Below, one piece after another: positions 34,455 through 43,402 of a DNA stretch of 64,000 nucleotides. The position numbers were made by a program, and so were the translations under genes. Each line of letters opens with the position of its first letter. The first letter of the stretch is position 1. The DNA is from Mycolicibacterium canariasense (lineage in GTDB: Bacteria; Actinomycetota; Actinomycetes; Mycobacteriales; Mycobacteriaceae), in NCBI RefSeq assembly GCF_002101555.1, contig NZ_LQOL01000045.1, positions 62,001 through 126,000 of the forward strand, given 5' to 3'. The notes under the pieces are model-generated. The model was given only the letters and a program-made list of their open reading frames with translations. It was not told where the DNA came from and did no database searches.

Positions 34455-34859
34455 TCAAGCCGGGTGCGTGCGTGTCCCGTTCACCGACCACACCTCGCGG
34501 ATCAGTCCATCCTCGGTGAAGTCGAAGACGTCGATCCCGCCCGCACTGACGGCCCCGGCCTGCATGTTCCACAGCATCCGCCCGTGCGCGCCGTCCACGG
34601 CCCGCGAGACCTCGGTGAACACCACATCCGGATGCTGCCCGCGATACCGATGCAGGAACCGAGCGAAGCTGTCCGCACCCAGCACGTCGTCGCCCGGGTT
34701 GGACCCATCCGACTCGGAGATCAGGAAATGAATCCGGAAATCATCGCTGCATATCCGACGCGCGATCTCAGGATCCGCGTTCCACATCTCCAACCACACC
34801 GCCAGCGTCGCATCCGCGACAGCCGGGTCCGTCTCAACCGTGTTCGTGTTCTTGTTCAT
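34455..34859 (-). CDS. NTF2/SnoaL-like protein
   Basis: 134 residues from the ATG at 34859 (MNKNTNTVETDPAV). SnoaL-like text: LEMWNADPEIARRICSDDFR, VLGADSFARFLHRYRGQHPD, GGIDVFDFTEDGLIREVWSV. Ligand or reaction unknown. Its start codon lies in a 59-bp tandem duplication and overlaps the stop of a 20-residue upstream frame created by that duplication, so translation may be coupled. Transcribed with the WYL regulator. Confidence 0.75.
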   Translation of the reverse strand: MNKNTNTVETDPAVADATLAVWLEMWNADPEIARRICSDDFRIHFLISESDGSNPGDDVLGADSFARFLHRYRGQHPDVVFTEVSRAVDGAHGRMLWNMQAGAVSAGGIDVFDFTEDGLIREVWSVNGTRTHPA

Positions 34860-34965
34860 GACATCAGGATCCGACACGGGCGCGACAACGGTATGTCGGT
34901 GTTCGTGTTCTTGTTCATGACATCAGGATCCGACACGGGCGCGACAACGGTATGTCGGTGTTCGT
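34840..34965. repeat. 59-bp tandem duplication over the start of the NTF2-like gene
   Basis: A 59-base unit (it contains TTGTTCATGACATCAGGATC) is present twice without mismatch, followed by the first eight bases of a third copy. The unit spans the ribosome-binding region and first codons of the NTF2-like gene, so the gene has a duplicated start region. Confidence 0.9.
34856..34918 (-). CDS. 20-residue upstream open frame made by the tandem duplication
   Basis: The second repeat copy repeats the first codons of the NTF2-like gene (MNKNTNT) and then reads DIPLSRPCRILMS to a TGA that overlaps the true ATG (ATGA). It would be translated from the same kind of start site as the gene itself. Whether the peptide is made is unknown. 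Confidence 0.4.
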   Translation of the reverse strand: MNKNTNTDIPLSRPCRILMS

Positions 34966-35014
34966 ACCGGTATCGGTGAACGGCGCCACCAACGCCTGTG
35001 AACGTGGAGCCCGG

Positions 35015-35848
35015 TCAGAACGCGTAGCGGAGGATCCGGGCCTTGCGCGCTCCGGTTCTGGTCCGCCCCATCAGCTTCGTCGCGACGCGTATCCAGCCGG
35101 GAAAGAGGTCGACCTCCGGCCGGTGCGCCAGGCTGGCCTCCTCGACCAACGTGATCCGCGGGTTCCAGGTCTGTGGATGACGCGCATCTTTGAAACCCGC
35201 ATAGCCCCACTGGGTTCCGACATCCTTGAACATCTTCTGCGGGGCCAGCTTGATCGCGACGCGGCTGACCACACCGATCCCACCGTAGTCGTTGAAGGCG
35301 AGTTCACCGGCCTGGAAGTGCTCGGTGATGCAGCGGAAGACCTCGACGATCGTGTGTTCGGGCAAGAACGCGAAGAGCCCGTCGGCGACCAGCATGGTCG
35401 GCCGGTCACCCGGGATGCTGTCGGCCCAACGTTTGTCGGCCAAGGAAACGGGCACCGAGCGCACCCGTGGGTCGACCGGTAGAACTTCCTCGCGGACGGC
35501 CAAGATCCCTGGCAGGTCCACGTTGTACCAGTCCACCGACGTCGGTGGACTGACCCGGTAGAAACCGCTGTCGAGGCCCGCCCCGAGATCCACCACGACG
35601 GCGTCCGGGTGGCGTACGACGAAATCGCGTATCCGGTCGTCGAGCATCTTCGCGCGCAGCGCAGCCTGGCAGACCACGCTCGTCTGCACCCCGAGGCCCG
35701 CGAAGTCGTAGTCGATTTTGCCCACCACGTCGTCGGCGAGCGTGTCACCCAGGATTGGCTGCTGCCAACGACTGTCGAGCGCCCTGGCGTACACGGTGAG
35801 CAGGGCCGTCTGTTCGACGGCACTCAGTTCGGCGGTGTCAACCCCCAA
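35015..35848 (-). CDS. Class I SAM-dependent methyltransferase, leucine carboxyl methyltransferase (LCM) type
   Basis: 277 residues. PPM1/LCM family features: QTSVVCQAALRAKMLDDRIR, VVVDLGAGLDSGFYRVSPP (SAM motif I), WYNVDLPGILAVREEVLP and MLVADGLFAFLPEHTIVEVF. Actinobacterial relatives methylate hydroxyl or carboxyl groups of polyketide-like or small acidic substrates; the substrate here is unknown. Divergent from the PPOX gene, with 225 intergenic bases. Confidence 0.8.
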   Translation of the reverse strand: MGVDTAELSAVEQTALLTVYARALDSRWQQPILGDTLADDVVGKIDYDFAGLGVQTSVVCQAALRAKMLDDRIRDFVVRHPDAVVVDLGAGLDSGFYRVSPPTSVDWYNVDLPGILAVREEVLPVDPRVRSVPVSLADKRWADSIPGDRPTMLVADGLFAFLPEHTIVEVFRCITEHFQAGELAFNDYGGIGVVSRVAIKLAPQKMFKDVGTQWGYAGFKDARHPQTWNPRITLVEEASLAHRPEVDLFPGWIRVATKLMGRTRTGARKARILRYAF

Positions 35849-36073
35849 CGACCGCGAACATTACACCCGATCTCGGATTGAACGATTCAGCCAAAACGTT
35901 CAGGCCCTTGCGATTACGCGTTCAGCAGCGCACGATACGTGGCGAGTTTCCCCGGTCGGATACCTGAGCGGATCGACGCGGGTCCGCGATACCGTGGGCG
36001 GCCGAGTGCGCGATAGGGCGGAAGCGCGGTAGAACTGCGTGCAGACATCACCGACCGCATCGAGAGGATCAGC

Positions 36074-36463
36074 ATGGCCACCGTTCCCGAGGGTTATGAA
36101 GCGCTGCTCGTTCGCCCGTTGTACGGCCACCTCGCCACCGTGCGTCCCGATGGCACCCCCCAGGTCAATGCGATGTGGTTCCTGTGGGACGGCGAGTTGC
36201 TGCGCTTCACGCACACCACCAAGCGGCAGAAATACCGCAACGTGACCGCCAACCCGGCGGTGGCGATGTCGGTCATCGATCCCGACAACCCATACCGCTT
36301 CTTGGAGGTCCGCGGCGTCGTGGAGGAGATCGTCCCCGACCCCACCGGGGCGTTCTATCTGCAACTCAACGATCGGTATGACGGACCGCTCACCGAGCCA
36401 CCCGCAGACAAGGCCGACCGGGTGATCCTGGTGGTACGTCCGACCGCCTTCAGCAAGCAGTAG
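36074..36463 (+). CDS. PPOX class F420-dependent oxidoreductase
   Basis: 129 residues with the split-barrel flavin fold: [56 protein letters not shown]. Size and motifs match the mycobacterial F420-binding PPOX-like enzymes. Substrate unknown. Five bases separate it from the thiamine-binding-protein-like gene, so they form an operon. Confidence 0.8.
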   Translation: MATVPEGYEALLVRPLYGHLATVRPDGTPQVNAMWFLWDGELLRFTHTTKRQKYRNVTANPAVAMSVIDPDNPYRFLEVRGVVEEIVPDPTGAFYLQLNDRYDGPLTEPPADKADRVILVVRPTAFSKQ

Positions 36464-36468
36464 ACGCC

Positions 36469-36768
36469 ATGCTGGTGGCTTTCAGCGTCAGCCCATCGGG
36501 CGCAGACCAGGATGGCAGCGTCGGCGCGGCCGTCGCCGAAGCGGTCAGAGTGGTTCGAGCCTCGGGCCTGCCCAATGAGACCAATGCGATGTTCACCAAC
36601 ATCGAAGGTGAGTGGGATGAGGTCATGGCGGTGGTCAAACAGGCCGTGGAGGCCGTCGCGGCCGCTTCCCCGAGAGTCAGTCTGGTGCTCAAGGCGGATA
36701 TCCGACCGGGCTACCGCGGACAACTGACGGCGAAGGTGCAACGCATCGAGGACGCCCTGCGGGACTGA
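36469..36768 (+). CDS. MTH1187/YkoF-type thiamine-binding protein (UPF0045)
   Basis: 99 residues. [40 protein letters not shown] and [20 protein letters not shown] show the ferredoxin-like MTH1187 fold that binds thiamine or hydroxymethylpyrimidine-like ligands in some homologues. It immediately follows the PPOX gene. Its 3' end meets the truncated end of a RibD-like gene on the other strand. Confidence 0.8.
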   Translation: MLVAFSVSPSGADQDGSVGAAVAEAVRVVRASGLPNETNAMFTNIEGEWDEVMAVVKQAVEAVAAASPRVSLVLKADIRPGYRGQLTAKVQRIEDALRD

Positions 36769-37073
36769 GCGACGCGGGGACCCACCGCACCGCTCTCCAG
36801 GGAGCGCGAGAACACGACTTTGGGCATCGCGCACCAGATGCGGGCGAAGTCGACGATCAACGGGGTGGCGTCCGGGGCCTGCTCGGCCGTCGGCCAGTAG
36901 GCCGACATCAGGTCGTAGAGCCGCCTGCCGTAGAACGACAGTGCCGTCTCCCGCGCGAAGTCGTTCCAGTACTGGTGAAGTTCGTCGCTCGGCTCGGACC
37001 AGTCGATATTGCCCTGCGCGTCGGCGATGTACCCGTCCACCGATACGTTGAACCCATAGATGAGCTTGCCCAT
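36711..37073 (-). pseudogene. RibD C-terminal/DHFR-like reductase, truncated
   Basis: The N-terminal ~95 residues (MGKLIYGFNVSVDGYIADAQ, ETALSFYGRRLYDLMSAYWP, MPKVVFSRSLESG) are a clear dihydrofolate-reductase-family start. Members run to about 190 residues with the NADPH-binding second half. Here homology stops near base 36780 and the frame runs antisense into the end of the thiamine-binding gene. The 3' half has been lost, so the product is unlikely to be active. Confidence 0.7.
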
Positions 37074-37191
37074 GACGATCAGACCGCGGCGGCAGCCAAA
37101 ACTCAGCGCCCATGGCTACCGACGGCCCCGATGCCACCGGTAGCCATGACCAAAATCACAACCGAAACGACCTGGAATCCTCCGGTTCCGT

Positions 37192-37217
37192 AACCGTAGG
37201 TTCGGCGACCTACGGTT
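37192..37217. promoter_or_regulatory. Inverted repeat upstream of fadE5
   Basis: AACCGTAGGT and ACCTACGGTT are perfect reverse complements separated by six bases, 36 bp before the fadE5 start. A candidate operator for a TetR-type lipid regulator; which one is not known from sequence. Confidence 0.6.
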
Positions 37218-37252
37218 GCGTACCCTCTGGGACGCGGCGGATCGTGTCGCGG

Positions 37253-39085
37253 GTGAGCCACTACATCGCCAATGTTCGCGACGTGACCTTCAATCTGTTC
37301 GAGTTACTGCCAATCGCCGACGTCCTCGCCGGCGGCGGGTACGGCGATCTCGATGTCGACACCGTCCGCGCCATGCTCGACGAGGTCGCACGCCTGGCCG
37401 AAGAAGTCATCGCCGATTCCTTCGTCGACGGCGATCGCAATCCCCCGGTGTTCCTGCCCGACGAACACCGGATCACCGTTCCCGACCCGCTGGCCAAGAC
37501 GGTGCAGATCGTGAAGGACGCCCAATGGTGGCGGGTCGGGCTCGACGAGCGGGCCGGGGGCACGCCGGCACCGGCGGCGCTGGTCTGGGCGATCCAGGAG
37601 ATGGTCATCTGCGCCAACCCCTCCGCCATGTTCTTCTACGGCCTGGGCCCGGCGATGGCGCACACGCTCGCCGAGGTCGGAACCGACGAGCAACGGCATT
37701 GGGCGCGCACGGCGATGGACAAGGGCTGGTCGGCCACGATGGTGCTGACCGAGGCCGACGCCGGATCCGATGTGGGGGCCGGCCGGACCAAGGCGATCGC
37801 GCAAGACGACGGCACCTGGCATATCGAAGGCGTCAAACGGTTCATCTCCGGCGGCGACGTCGGCGACACCGCCGAGAACGTCTTCCATCTCGTCTTGGCC
37901 CGTCCCGAAGGCGCCGGACCCGGCACCAAGGGCCTGAGCCTGTTCTTCGTGCCCAATTACCTGTTCGACTCCGACAGCCTCGAGCTGGGCGAGCGCAACG
38001 GTGTATTCGTCACAGGCGTGGAACACAAGATGGGCATCAAGTCCTCACCCACCTGTGAGGTCAGCTTCGGCGTGCACGGCACCCCGGCGGTCGGTTACCT
38101 GGTCGGCGATGTGCACAACGGTATCGCCCAGATGTTCAAGGTGATCGAGAACGCCCGCATGACGGTCGGGGTGAAGGCCGCCGGAACCCTGTCGACCGGA
38201 TATCTCAACGCGCTGGCCTACGCCAAGGAGCGAATCCAGGGGCCCGACCTCACCCAGATGGCCGACAAGACCGCCCCGCGGGTCGCCATCATCGAGCACC
38301 CCGACGTCCGGCGCAGCCTGATGACGCAGAAGGCCTACGCCGAGGGGCTGCGCTCGCTGTACCTTTACACGGCCGCATATCAGGATCCCGATGTGGCGCA
38401 GCTGGTTTCGGGTGCCGACCCCGTCATGGCGCACCGCGTCGAGGACCTGCTGCTACCCATCGTCAAAGGGGTGGGCTCCGAACGGGCCTACGAGATGCTC
38501 TCCGAGTCCCTGCAAACGCTCGGCGGCTCCGGATTTCTGCAGGACTACCCCATCGAGCAGTACGTCCGGGACGCCCGCATCGACGCCCTCTACGAGGGCA
38601 CGACGGCCATCCAGTCCCTGGACTTCTTCTTCCGCAAGATCATCAAGGACCAGGGGTCGGCCCTGGCGCACGTCGCCAACCAGATCTCGGCCACGATCGA
38701 CGCCGCCGACGTTCGGTTGGCGGCCCAGATCGGTTGTCTGGCAGCGGCATTGGCCGATGTGCAGGCCATGGCCGCCGCACTGACCGGCTACCTGATGGCG
38801 GCCCAGGACAAGCCCGAGCAGCTGTACAAGGTGGGCCTGAGCTCGGTGCGCTTCCTGATGGCGGTCGGGGACCTACTGATCGGCTGGCGGTTGCTGGTGT
38901 CGGCGGACAAAGCACTGCAAGCGCTCGACGAGGGCTCCGCCGAACGGGACCGGCCGTTCTACACCGGCAAGGTCGCGGTGGCGAAGTTCTTCGCCGAGAA
39001 CATGCTGCCGTTGCTGACCTCGGTGCGTTCGGTGATCGAGTCGGTCAACACCGACATCATGAAACTCGAGCCGGGAGCTTTCTGA
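37253..39085 (+). CDS. fadE5: Acyl-CoA dehydrogenase, FadE5-like
   Basis: 610 residues from a GTG at 37253 ([20 protein letters not shown]), matching the start and size (~611) of mycobacterial FadE5. ACAD landmarks: [52 protein letters not shown], and the catalytic region [20 protein letters not shown] (Glu in YEGT). It oxidises acyl-CoAs, broad chain length in the characterised homologue, with FAD. The inverted repeat before it suggests repression control. Confidence 0.85.
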   Translation: MSHYIANVRDVTFNLFELLPIADVLAGGGYGDLDVDTVRAMLDEVARLAEEVIADSFVDGDRNPPVFLPDEHRITVPDPLAKTVQIVKDAQWWRVGLDERAGGTPAPAALVWAIQEMVICANPSAMFFYGLGPAMAHTLAEVGTDEQRHWARTAMDKGWSATMVLTEADAGSDVGAGRTKAIAQDDGTWHIEGVKRFISGGDVGDTAENVFHLVLARPEGAGPGTKGLSLFFVPNYLFDSDSLELGERNGVFVTGVEHKMGIKSSPTCEVSFGVHGTPAVGYLVGDVHNGIAQMFKVIENARMTVGVKAAGTLSTGYLNALAYAKERIQGPDLTQMADKTAPRVAIIEHPDVRRSLMTQKAYAEGLRSLYLYTAAYQDPDVAQLVSGADPVMAHRVEDLLLPIVKGVGSERAYEMLSESLQTLGGSGFLQDYPIEQYVRDARIDALYEGTTAIQSLDFFFRKIIKDQGSALAHVANQISATIDAADVRLAAQIGCLAAALADVQAMAAALTGYLMAAQDKPEQLYKVGLSSVRFLMAVGDLLIGWRLLVSADKALQALDEGSAERDRPFYTGKVAVAKFFAENMLPLLTSVRSVIESVNTDIMKLEPGAF

Positions 39086-39143
39086 GCGAGCGAACGCATC
39101 CAAACGTTTCCCGCGCGCACCACACTTTCCTTAAGGTGGACCC

Positions 39144-39860
39144 GTGGAGTGGGAGTTCGAGGCCGAGGTCTTCCAGTGGCGCGGCCCCGCACCGTACTTC
39201 TTCGTCGCCACACCAGCCCGCGTCGACGACTTCTTGCGCGCCCATCACGGCGAGCTGACGTACGGCTGGGGCGTGGTGCCGGCGCACGTGCGCATCGGAG
39301 AGACCGAGGTGACCACATCGCTGATCCCGAAGGACGGCGGGCATCTGGTGCCGCTGAAGATCGCGCTCCGCCGTCCGGAAGGCATCGACGACGGCGATCA
39401 CGTGCGAGTCCGGCTGGGGGTCGGCCGGCAAGACGTCGGTGAACCCGAGTCGACGCGGATGAACACGTTCGTCATCGATGCACCGGTGGCGATCGCCCTT
39501 GCCGCGGACGGAGTCACCATTCCGCCCGAGCGCAGCCTGACCGCTCCCACGCTGCTGCGCTCGCAGGTGCTGGCCCTCGTGTACGACTCCGTGCGCCGCG
39601 GGCAGATCGACGAAACGGACGGCCGGCGGGTACTCGACGGTGTCCGTCGCCTCGGGATCCGGTTTCTCGGCGATCGATCACTGGAAGATCACGCGTGGCG
39701 CCTGGCCACCGAATTGAACTGGCCCGACATACATCAAGCCCACTACATCGCACTGACCCAACTGCAAGCCGACGCGTTGGTGACGGCGGACGACGATCTG
39801 GCCGCAGTCGCAGGTTCCCTCGTCAAAACCGCATCCGTCACCGATATCCTGCGGGGGTAG
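39144..39860 (+). CDS. DUF1905-PIN domain fusion protein
   Basis: 238 residues from a GTG at 39144 after AAGGTGG. Residues 1-95 are a DUF1905 barrel ([35 protein letters not shown]). Residues 107-237 are a PIN nuclease-like domain: [13 protein letters not shown] (Asp112), [19 protein letters not shown] (Gln141 where PIN domains have Glu), [15 protein letters not shown] (Asp195) and [10 protein letters not shown] (Asp216). VapC-type PIN proteins cleave RNA and pair with an antitoxin; no antitoxin gene is adjacent. The Glu-to-Gln change may weaken metal binding. Confidence 0.75.
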   Translation: MEWEFEAEVFQWRGPAPYFFVATPARVDDFLRAHHGELTYGWGVVPAHVRIGETEVTTSLIPKDGGHLVPLKIALRRPEGIDDGDHVRVRLGVGRQDVGEPESTRMNTFVIDAPVAIALAADGVTIPPERSLTAPTLLRSQVLALVYDSVRRGQIDETDGRRVLDGVRRLGIRFLGDRSLEDHAWRLATELNWPDIHQAHYIALTQLQADALVTADDDLAAVAGSLVKTASVTDILRG

Positions 39861-39970
39861 TCCAGCGGCGTCATTGTTCGGATCTGCCGATCGCAGCCAT
39901 CCGGTTCTGCCTATTTTTCGGATCGCGCCACGATGTGATCCTGTCTAGCGACGATCACGAGGAGACAACG

Positions 39971-40432
39971 ATGAGCGAGTCGCGCCCACCTACGCCACCC
40001 TTCGATCTGGCGAGCGCCACACAGAAGGTTCAGGCCGCCGAAGATGTTTGGAACACCCACGACCCGCATCGCGTCAGCCTGGCGTACACCGCGGACAGCG
40101 TGTGGCGCAATCGTGACCAGTTCCTCACCGGCCGTGACGAGATCGTCGCCTTCCTCACCGCCAAGTGGGAGCGTGAACTGGACTACGCGCTGCGCAAGAG
40201 CCTGTGGGATTTTCACGACAACCGGATCGCGGTGCGCTTCCAGTACGAATGCCGGGACGCCTCGGGGCGGTGGTGGCGCAGCTACGGCAACGAGCTGTGG
40301 GAGTTCGACGAGAACGGACTCATGCGCCGCCGCGAGGCCAGCATCAACGATGTCGGCATCGAAGAGTCGCAGCGGCGCTACTTCGGCCCACGGCCGATCC
40401 ACCAGCATGGCCAGGACTTTCCCCTGCACTGA
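39971..40432 (+). CDS. DUF1348 / NTF2-like protein
   Basis: 153 residues from the ATG at 39971, preceded by [67 protein letters not shown] and [20 protein letters not shown] are characteristic of the nuclear-transport-factor-2-like DUF1348 family. No function is established. It converges with the LysR gene with nine bases between stops. Confidence 0.8.
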   Translation: MSESRPPTPPFDLASATQKVQAAEDVWNTHDPHRVSLAYTADSVWRNRDQFLTGRDEIVAFLTAKWERELDYALRKSLWDFHDNRIAVRFQYECRDASGRWWRSYGNELWEFDENGLMRRREASINDVGIEESQRRYFGPRPIHQHGQDFPLH

Positions 40433-40441
40433 CGCAGCGGA

Positions 40442-41380
40442 TCAGGCCTCGTCATGGCGGAGATGGTCGGGTTGGGTAACCCAACCCGACGGCACGTCGA
40501 CCGACAGAGCCAGGTCGACGAACCGGCCCACCGCCGCACTCGCCGCCCGGATCGGACACCACTGCAGGGTGTACGGCACATGCAGTTCCGGTGCGAGCGG
40601 GATGAGCGGAGTCGACATGTGTTTTCCGGCAACGGATTTGGTTGTCAGGATCCAGTCGACTTCGGCTTGGGCCGCCCAGCGGCAGGCCGACAGGTCGGTG
40701 TCGGTCAGCTCCACCGTCGGCGGGGACACGCCGGCGGCCTCCAGCACCTGGCGTTGCGCCAATGTCCAGGCGGGGAACAACGCCTCGCTGTGCAAACCCA
40801 AGGTTTCGCCGACCAACTCATCCAGATCGATCCCGTGTCGCCCGGCGAGCCGATGGTCGGGCCGCAGCGACACGAAAAGTGGTTCCGCGCAGAATATTTC
40901 GCTGATGATCCCCGGCGGGTCCGGAACCTCTGCACAGGTGATGGCGAGGTCCAGTTCACCGTCGATTTCGGCGACGGTCCGCTCGAGGTCGGGTAGCCAC
41001 ATCCGCCGAATCGTCAGTTCGACATCGGGGGCGAGCTCTTTGAACGCCGCGGCGAGATGTGGCGCCAGGATGGGAGCGACGGGCGGTGTGACGCCGATCC
41101 GGACTCGCCCCGCGCCGCCCTCGGCGATCCGGCGTACCGCAGCGGTTGCTCCCTCCACCGAGTCGATGATGAGCTTGGCGCGGCCCAGCAGTTCGCTCCC
41201 GGCTTGGGTCAGCGCCACCCGCCGTGTGGTTCTGGTCAGCAGCGCGGCGCCCAGCTCGCGTTCCAGCCGTCGGACCAAGTCGCTGAGCGTCGGTTGCCCG
41301 ATGTGCAACTTCTCCGCGGCACGGCCGAAGTGCAGTTCGGTTCCGACGGCGACGAACGCCTCCAACTGACGTAACTCCAC
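40442..41380 (-). CDS. LysR family transcriptional regulator
   Basis: 312 residues taking the GTG at 41380 (VELRQLEAFVAVGTELHFGR), the usual LysR N-terminus; the frame opens nine codons earlier. HTH AAEKLHIGQPTLSDLVRRLE; the C-terminal periplasmic-binding-like effector domain begins near residue 90 (GRVRIGVTPPVAPILAPHLA). The effector is unknown. The downstream convergent DUF1348 gene and the upstream MOSC fusion are possible targets. Confidence 0.85.
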   Translation of the reverse strand: MELRQLEAFVAVGTELHFGRAAEKLHIGQPTLSDLVRRLERELGAALLTRTTRRVALTQAGSELLGRAKLIIDSVEGATAAVRRIAEGGAGRVRIGVTPPVAPILAPHLAAAFKELAPDVELTIRRMWLPDLERTVAEIDGELDLAITCAEVPDPPGIISEIFCAEPLFVSLRPDHRLAGRHGIDLDELVGETLGLHSEALFPAWTLAQRQVLEAAGVSPPTVELTDTDLSACRWAAQAEVDWILTTKSVAGKHMSTPLIPLAPELHVPYTLQWCPIRAASAAVGRFVDLALSVDVPSGWVTQPDHLRHDEA

Positions 41381-41487
41381 CGACTGATCATACGATTCGG
41401 CGAACACGCGATCGGCGATCCCTTATCCCGCGGCACAGTGGATTCCCGGGATCCCCTCTGCCACAGTCATTTTGCGTCCAGCGGTCG

Positions 41488-43254
41488 TCACAGGTCCAGC
41501 ACAATCGGCTCAGCGGGTTTCGCGATGCACAGCAGCACATTGCCTGGTGCGGGCGGGTCCAGGGGGTCGAGGTCGTAGCTGACCCGCCCGGCGAGCAACC
41601 CCGTCTCGCAGGTGTGACACACCCCGGTGCGGCACGACCAGCGCGTCGGTACGCCGCACGCTTCGGCGAACTCCAGGATGCTGCCGTAAGCGGCACCCCA
41701 CGGCGCGGACAGGGCGCTGCGTGCGAACGCGATGGTCGGCCCCGGCCCGGCCGGACCGTCGGGCAGGTGCGGTGGCCCGGATTCCCCTTCTCCGGCAATG
41801 CCGGGCGTGATCGCCGAGCGGGCGCCGAACGTCTCGGCGTGAATATTGGCCGCGTCCAGCCCGTAGCTTTTCAGCGCAGCGCCCAGTTGATCCATGAACG
41901 ACGCCGGCCCGCAGAGATACGCGGACCCATCACGAGGCAAGCTCAGTGTGGCCACTGCCTCCGCGTCCAGGTGGCCCTGCTGGTCGTAATCGACGCCGAT
42001 CCGGTCGGTGGCCGACGGCCGGCTGTAGAACACCCGTGCCCGACCGTTGGGCAGCGCGCCCAGCAGTGCTCGGGTCTCCGCTGCGAAGGGATGTTCGTCG
42101 CCGTTGCGTGCGCCGTGCAGCCACCACACGGGTCGGGTCGGTTGTGTCGCTTGCAGGTGATGCAGCATGGAAAGAACCGGTGTCACACCGACGCCGGCAG
42201 ACACCAGCAGGATCGGTTCGGTGCCGGCCGTCACGCAGAAGGAGCCACGCGGGGCGGCCACGTCGACGACATCACCCACGTCGAGATGCTCGTGGATGTA
42301 GGTGCTCACGGTACCCACCGGTTCCTGCTTGACGGTGATGCGGTAACCGCTCGTCCCGGGCGCGTTGGACAACGAATAATTGCGCACCAGAGGCATTCGG
42401 TTCGGCCCGGCCGGCAGCCGTAGCGTGATGGACTGGCCGGCGATCCATTCCGGTGACGGTGTGCCGTCGGCATTCGCCAGGAGCAGCGAGCGCACGTGCT
42501 GACTCTCGACATGGGTTGCGGCGACGCGCATGGGCCGGAATCCGGGCCAAGCGGGTGGCGGCACCGTCACGCCGGTCAGCCCACTGTTGCCCAGCGCCTC
42601 CGTCGTCCCGGCGGCCTGATCGAGCAGGCTTTGCAGGGATTGTCGCCAACCGGGGCTCAAGGCCGGGATCCGAAGACCCCGTTCCAGATCATCTCGGGAG
42701 TGCCCCGGCAGATACAACAACGCATCCATCTCGGCGACGGTGACGCGTTCGGGTCCGTCATCGATCTTGACGATGTCCTGGCCGGCTTCGATCTCGCCTT
42801 CGGTGAGCACCCGGCAATAGAAGCCGGTGCGGCGGTGCGCCACGAGTAACGCGGCCATTCTCGGCTCACCGATGCGCAGTCCAGCGCGATAACACGTCAC
42901 GCGCGGTTGGGTGACTTCGACGACTGCATCGCCGATGCGGTACCGGTCACCGATACACACCTCGTCGTCGGGCAATCCGTCGACGGTGAGGTTCTCCCCC
43001 AGCACGCCGGGAACCAGATCGTCTCGCCCGAACTCGCGGGCCCAGTGCTGATATGACGCCACCTGGTACACCAGAACGGCACGGTTCTCGCCACCGTGGC
43101 CGGCCGTGTCGCCTTGCCCGTCGCCGTCGATGTTGAGCCGGCGCAGCATGCGTGGACCGGTAACCGGCGCTTTCCACGCTCCGGTGTGCACTGTGCGTCC
43201 CTTCCACGGAACGTCCTTGGGCATACCGACGTTCACCGACACCAGTGTGGCCAT
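41488..43254 (-). CDS. MOSC - ferredoxin reductase - 2Fe-2S ferredoxin fusion protein
   Basis: 588 residues from the ATG at 43254, seven bases after GGAGG. Residues 1-220 are a YiiM-like MOSC domain (GDTAGHGGENRAVLVYQVAS, GVLGENLTVDGLPDDEVCIG) and 3-alpha segment. About 240-480 is an FAD/NAD(P)-binding reductase (MPLVRNYSLSNAPG; LVSAGVGVTPVLSMLHHL; AYLCGPASFMDQLG). The C-terminal 90 residues are a plant-type ferredoxin (CRTGVCHTCETGLLAG and the fourth Cys in NVLLC). MOSC proteins handle molybdenum cofactor sulfur or reduce N-hydroxylated compounds; here electrons would flow NAD(P)H to FAD to 2Fe-2S to MOSC. Confidence 0.85.
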   Translation of the reverse strand: MATLVSVNVGMPKDVPWKGRTVHTGAWKAPVTGPRMLRRLNIDGDGQGDTAGHGGENRAVLVYQVASYQHWAREFGRDDLVPGVLGENLTVDGLPDDEVCIGDRYRIGDAVVEVTQPRVTCYRAGLRIGEPRMAALLVAHRRTGFYCRVLTEGEIEAGQDIVKIDDGPERVTVAEMDALLYLPGHSRDDLERGLRIPALSPGWRQSLQSLLDQAAGTTEALGNSGLTGVTVPPPAWPGFRPMRVAATHVESQHVRSLLLANADGTPSPEWIAGQSITLRLPAGPNRMPLVRNYSLSNAPGTSGYRITVKQEPVGTVSTYIHEHLDVGDVVDVAAPRGSFCVTAGTEPILLVSAGVGVTPVLSMLHHLQATQPTRPVWWLHGARNGDEHPFAAETRALLGALPNGRARVFYSRPSATDRIGVDYDQQGHLDAEAVATLSLPRDGSAYLCGPASFMDQLGAALKSYGLDAANIHAETFGARSAITPGIAGEGESGPPHLPDGPAGPGPTIAFARSALSAPWGAAYGSILEFAEACGVPTRWSCRTGVCHTCETGLLAGRVSYDLDPLDPPAPGNVLLCIAKPAEPIVLDL

Positions 43255-43309
43255 CTGCACCCTCCTGCTCACCGGATCACCGGACTGGGTCGAGTCCGTC
43301 ACCATGACC

Positions 43310-43358
43310 TGTGCAGTTTCATACGCCTCGTCGCGCGCGTCGCGGATGAAACTGCACA
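43310..43358. promoter_or_regulatory. Inverted repeat upstream of the MOSC fusion gene
   Basis: TGTGCAGTTTCAT and its exact reverse complement, 23 bases apart. It lies between the PPOX gene stop and the MOSC start, both on the minus strand. It could be a rho-independent terminator of the upstream genes or an operator of the MOSC gene; there is no U-run, so the operator reading is at least as likely. Confidence 0.45.
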
Positions 43359-43402
43359 TTTGCGTCGGAGGTGGGTTGCACGGTGGTCACGGCCGGCCCC
43401 GT

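Noticed and set aside
34840..34965. Possible CRISPR-like array
   Set aside because: It is a simple 59-bp tandem duplication without spacers.
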